A stretch of 40,000 bases of DNA from Paulinella micropora (lineage: Eukaryota; Cercozoa; Imbricatea; Euglyphida; Paulinellidae): positions 22,501 to 62,500 of the forward strand of contig WBZZ01001176.1 of the NCBI GenBank assembly GCA_019918135.1, given 5' to 3'. The notes under the pieces are model-generated. The model made no database searches, had not been told where the DNA came from, and saw nothing but the letters and a program-made list of their open reading frames with translations. This document shows, piece after piece, positions 37,869 through 40,000 of the stretch. The position numbers and the translations under genes are program-made. Position 1 is the stretch's first letter. The number at the start of each line of letters is the position of its first letter.

Positions 37869-38120
37869 TTATATTGAAATGAGCCCGCAATGACAGTTAT
37901 GTTCGCGATAATGACAAAAATTACACCAGTCATCGCTATCTCGTCTTTTATTAATATTTTCAATCATTCTTTCCCATTCTTCTTTTTTCTTCTTTTCTTC
38001 TTCTTGGTTTTCAAGAAATCTTTTGTGTTTTTGTGAGCTGAAATGAATCCGCTTTCGGTGTTCAGCGATATCAATTTCAGAACCACATTCACATTTGTAT
38101 CGTCGTTTGTTTTCTGTCAT
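37869..38120 (-). CDS. Small zinc-finger protein 2
   Basis: 83 residues. The finger CECGSEIDIAEHRKRIH and the His five residues beyond give Cys-x-Cys, 13, His-x5-His. A Lys/Glu helix follows, then a second Cys/His cluster (WCNFCHYREHNCHC), which is absent from the paralogues. Its start overlaps the end of the next gene by 32 bases. TATATAAGGATACACA lies upstream on this strand. Confidence 0.72.
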   Translation of the reverse strand: MTENKRRYKCECGSEIDIAEHRKRIHFSSQKHKRFLENQEEEKKKKEEWERMIENINKRRDSDDWCNFCHYREHNCHCGLISI

Positions 38121-38565
38121 CTTGTGCCTCTTGTTTGTTCCCCTGTGTATCCTTATATATTACCCCTTCGTTTTGTTTAGAAGAAATTTTTTCTGTGTGT
38201 ATGCTTGATTTCATATGTCTTGCTTTGCTACTTCTATTTATTTCAGCTCCGCATTCGCACTTGAAAGGAGTCTTCTTCCAATTCCTTTTCTTTTCTTTTT
38301 TGATTTCTTTTGTTTCCTTATCATAATTAACTTTCCATTCATCATACTTAGGTTTTACTTTTTCATCGTAGTATTTTTTTGCTTCTTCAATTGCTTGTTC
38401 TTGTGTTCTTCGTTTTCCAATACTAAAACTCTTACACATCGTTTGATTTCCTTCTCTCCATTGAATTTTTACCATCGGTCTCTTTTCATTATTCTTTATC
38501 ATAATACATCCTTTTGAAATTGTAAATCTACGTCTTGACTTTTTGTCAGTGTCGTCGTTTGTCAT
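38089..38565 (-). CDS. Zinc-finger protein 3 with AP2-like N-terminal region
   Basis: 158 residues. 15-70 (MVKIQWREGNQTMCKSFSIG, then QEQAIEEAKKYYDEK) resembles an AP2/integrase-N-type three-stranded DNA-binding fold: beta strands, then a helix with alternating Ala. This match is by eye only. A charged linker leads to the finger CECGAEINRSSKARHMKSS with a final His (Cys-x-Cys, 11, His-x5-His). Outermost gene, 51 bp from the right TIR. TATAAAGACACAGACAGG abuts the ATG. A TIR-proximal early regulator is plausible. Confidence 0.68.
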   Translation of the reverse strand: MTNDDTDKKSRRRFTISKGCIMIKNNEKRPMVKIQWREGNQTMCKSFSIGKRRTQEQAIEEAKKYYDEKVKPKYDEWKVNYDKETKEIKKEKKRNWKKTPFKCECGAEINRSSKARHMKSSIHTEKISSKQNEGVIYKDTQGNKQEAQDDRKQTTIQM

Positions 38566-38616
38566 CCTGTCTGTGTCTTTATATTTTAACGGTATTATTT
38601 TAAATATTAAATTCTA

Positions 38617-38712
38617 TTGCCGTTTTGTCCCTGCGGGCCGGCCGGAGTGTGTCTCTGTGGCGGGGCGGGGTATGTCGTGAAAAAGTGTGCCGAAGTGGCA
38701 CCCTATACTACT
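38617..38712 (-). repeat. Right terminal inverted repeat of element B (96 bp)
   Basis: Perfect inverted copy of 17442-17537, ending CCCTATACTACT immediately before the target duplication. An open frame runs through it into element A coding sequence, but that is a chance fusion. Only 51 bp separate it from the start of the outermost zinc-finger gene. Confidence 0.96.
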
Positions 38713-38718
38713 CATGCT
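38713..38718 (+). repeat. Target-site duplication of element B, right copy (CATGCT)
   Basis: Exact copy of 17436-17441. Removing B plus one copy leaves element A's virion gene reading straight through this point, which confirms the edges. Confidence 0.93.
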
Positions 38719-39105
38719 TTTACTATGAGAAATAATAATAATATTATTGGAAACACTATTGCTAATTATAGTAAAGTGTATCCTAGATTGCTAAATATTC
38801 TAAATACTGACACTAAAAGTATCGTAATAATTAAGGTAATAAAAAATGCTACACTTACAGGTGCAGTGTATGCTGAGAACAATACAAATACGAGTTTAGT
38901 TTCGTTTGATACTACTGCCACTATTAGTGGCGGGAATGTGATTGCTGTTGTATTCGTGAATACTAGTGATGCTCAAAGTATAAATTTTGCTGATTATGAT
39001 TTAGATGACATGTTGCCAAGCGAAAGGCTAACTATAACAGCACAGGCTACTTTAAATCAGACTATAAGTATTGAGTATGCTTTTACTTGGATTGAAGACC
39101 CTTAG
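38713..39105 (+). pseudogene. Virion protein gene of A, 3' part after element B
   Basis: Continues in the frame left at 17441. NYSKVYPRLLNI matches NYSIVYPTLVSI of B. SLVSFDTTATISGGN matches SIVSKDTAATAIGGA. The end WIEDP matches FLEDQ. The open frame extends back into the TIR only by chance. Together with 16592-17441 it demonstrates the nested insertion. Confidence 0.9.
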
Positions 39106-39197
39106 AGAAAAAAATTAAATCGTTGATTTTCCAAATATCACTTTTTAAAATACTTGATAAAATTATTTTTCTAACTTCATTCATTTCTTCATTTTTT

Positions 39198-39572
39198 CTA
39201 GAAATGAAAGTACACATACCACATCGCAAAATCTATCGTCGTCAATTGAAACTGATATAATATTTTTTTCTTACACTCTTTACAAGGAGTTTCGTATGTA
39301 GCATTTGCTATTTCTTCGCCAACATTCATTTTAATCTCTGTAATTCCAGTCTCTTTTAAATCTGCTGTTGTAAATGGTGTGCTTTCTTCCACAACCAACA
39401 CGTTTTCTAATGGTACAACTACTTTAACATTATCATCCCTTGGTTTATATTGTTTATAAAAAGAAACAATGTCAGGCTTAGTCTATTTAATGGTTGGCTT
39501 TTTGACATCTCCATCAAGGTTCCATTTTTCAATTTCATTCAAGTAGTCCTGCTTGGTGCTTAGGTCGGTCAT
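39198..39572 (-). pseudogene. Small protein of element A with one stop; no counterpart in B
   Basis: From the CAT at 39570-39572 (TATATATACC upstream on this strand) the frame reads MTDLSTKQDYLNEIEKW, meets TAG at 39483-39485, and continues in phase to 39198 with CKECKKK near the end. B has no such gene between the virion and ExoX-C-like genes. Function is unknown. The single stop may be CAG changed to TAG. Confidence 0.5.
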
Positions 39573-39600
39573 AGGTATATATACTACAAAATAATTTTTA

Positions 39601-39888
39601 TTAAATGTATTTTTTTACTTCACTTTTAATGTCAGTAAATTTATCAAACCACGGCTGTTTCATAACCCATTCAACATATGGCTTATAAATAACCGCTATT
39701 ACTTGAATTTTCTTACCTTTATACTTACCAAATGGAAAAGTATCCTTTGGCTTTCCTGCCCGCGCATTTTCAATCATTTGGATTTCGTCAGTAATTATCT
39801 TTTTAACATCGGTAATAGAAAATGTTTCTTTTTTATTTTCAATAGAGAGTTTCTCAAACTTCTCACATAATCTGGTGAGGGTGGTCAT
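39601..39888 (-). CDS. ExoX C-terminal-like small protein of element A
   Basis: 95 residues, open. MTTLTRLCEKFEKLSIENK matches the start of 32128-32403. FPFGKYKGKKIQVIAVIYKPYVEWVMKQ is the FGKYKG motif. TATAAAGACC lies just upstream of the ATG on the minus strand. Its presence here proves the right flank of B belongs to the same kind of element as the left flank. Confidence 0.8.
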   Translation of the reverse strand: MTTLTRLCEKFEKLSIENKKETFSITDVKKIITDEIQMIENARAGKPKDTFPFGKYKGKKIQVIAVIYKPYVEWVMKQPWFDKFTDIKSEVKKYI

Positions 39889-40000
39889 TGGTCTTTATAG
39901 AGTGGTAAAAAATTTATGAAAAAAAATTAATTAATCAAACTCGCAACAGGAGATGACTTTCATTTTTTCAAAAAAAGATAACTAAGTTCAGGACAGCAGT

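Larger units (their letters stand above)
17442..38712. mobile_element. Element B: complete Maverick/Polinton-type element
   Basis: A 21,271-bp element bounded by perfect 96-bp terminal inverted repeats and flanked by a 6-bp direct duplication, CATGCT. Termini beginning 5'-AG, a 6-bp target duplication, pPolB, rve integrase, packaging ATPase, adenain-like protease and capsid genes together define Mavericks/Polintons. All genes seen are open except one virion gene with a single in-frame TAA (31560-31562), plus a gene that needs an intron to be read. Perfect TIRs and an intact duplication suggest a recent insertion. It lies within a decayed relative, element A. Confidence 0.93.
38713..40000. mobile_element. 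Element A, right arm, resumed after the element B insertion
   Basis: After the right TIR of B the target duplication CATGCT is repeated. The reading frame of A's interrupted virion protein then continues to 39105. It is followed by two small minus-strand genes. The second, 39601-39888, matches the ExoX-C-like gene that follows the same virion gene in B. This shows that 38713 onward was once contiguous with 17441. The right end of A lies beyond the window. The last 110 bases hold no gene I can recognise. Confidence 0.88.

Noticed and set aside
38617..38712. Coding N-terminus in front of 38713-39105
   Set aside because: This open stretch is the GC-rich TIR read by chance. The true upstream part of that gene is at 16592-17441.

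Overview
This window is eukaryotic DNA made almost entirely of Maverick/Polinton-type elements, that is, integrated protein-primed DNA viruses. The gene set is diagnostic: a protein-primed family B DNA polymerase, a retrovirus-like (rve) integrase, an A32/FtsK-HerA-like packaging ATPase, an adenain/Ulp1-like cysteine protease, a probable penton, a probable major capsid protein, a virion-type lipase and long fibre proteins. The standard genetic code fits. One gene has a likely 57-nt spliceosomal intron. I cannot name the host. The body is AT-rich, while the terminal repeats and some intergenic hairpins are GC-rich.

The layout is a nested insertion. Element B (17442-38712, 21,271 bp) is complete. 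It has perfect 96-bp terminal inverted repeats that begin AGTAGTATAG, and a 6-bp target duplication (CATGCT at 17436-17441 and 38713-38718). It sits inside the coding region of an older, decayed relative, element A, whose interrupted virion gene starts at 16592 and resumes at 38713. Element A occupies the left 17.4 kb and the right 1.3 kb. Many of its genes carry stops or frameshifts, but its fibre, secreted Cys-rich protein, 120-aa protein, ATPase and ExoX-C-like genes are still open.

Order in B, left to right: left TIR; coiled-coil gene; spliced MPPKKK gene; integrase and a charged protein (minus strand); fibre; membrane protein; secreted Cys-rich protein (minus); 120-aa protein; packaging ATPase; small basic core-like protein; protease; penton; MCP; a virion protein split by one TAA; ExoX-C-like protein (minus); lipase; DNA polymerase (minus); three small zinc-finger genes (minus); right TIR. 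Element A is colinear with B from the coiled-coil gene to the ExoX-C-like gene. The exception is a PolB fragment at the extreme left, on the plus strand. It either belongs to another element or reflects a different gene order in A.

Likely working scheme: polymerase and zinc-finger genes form one transcription block next to the right TIR with a shared TATATA/GACACA promoter. Virion genes form a mostly plus-strand block. The protease probably matures virion proteins at Gly-Gly sites near their N-termini. The lipase may help entry. The fibres carry a fixed head, exchangeable shafts and an S74 self-chaperone.

The least expected signals are regulatory. Start codons of at least eight genes in A and B are immediately preceded by stem-loops whose sequences differ but whose pairing is kept, with compensatory changes. 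GC-rich palindromes sit directly after many stop codons in B. A three-hairpin tandem repeat with compensatory change lies upstream of the intron-containing gene.
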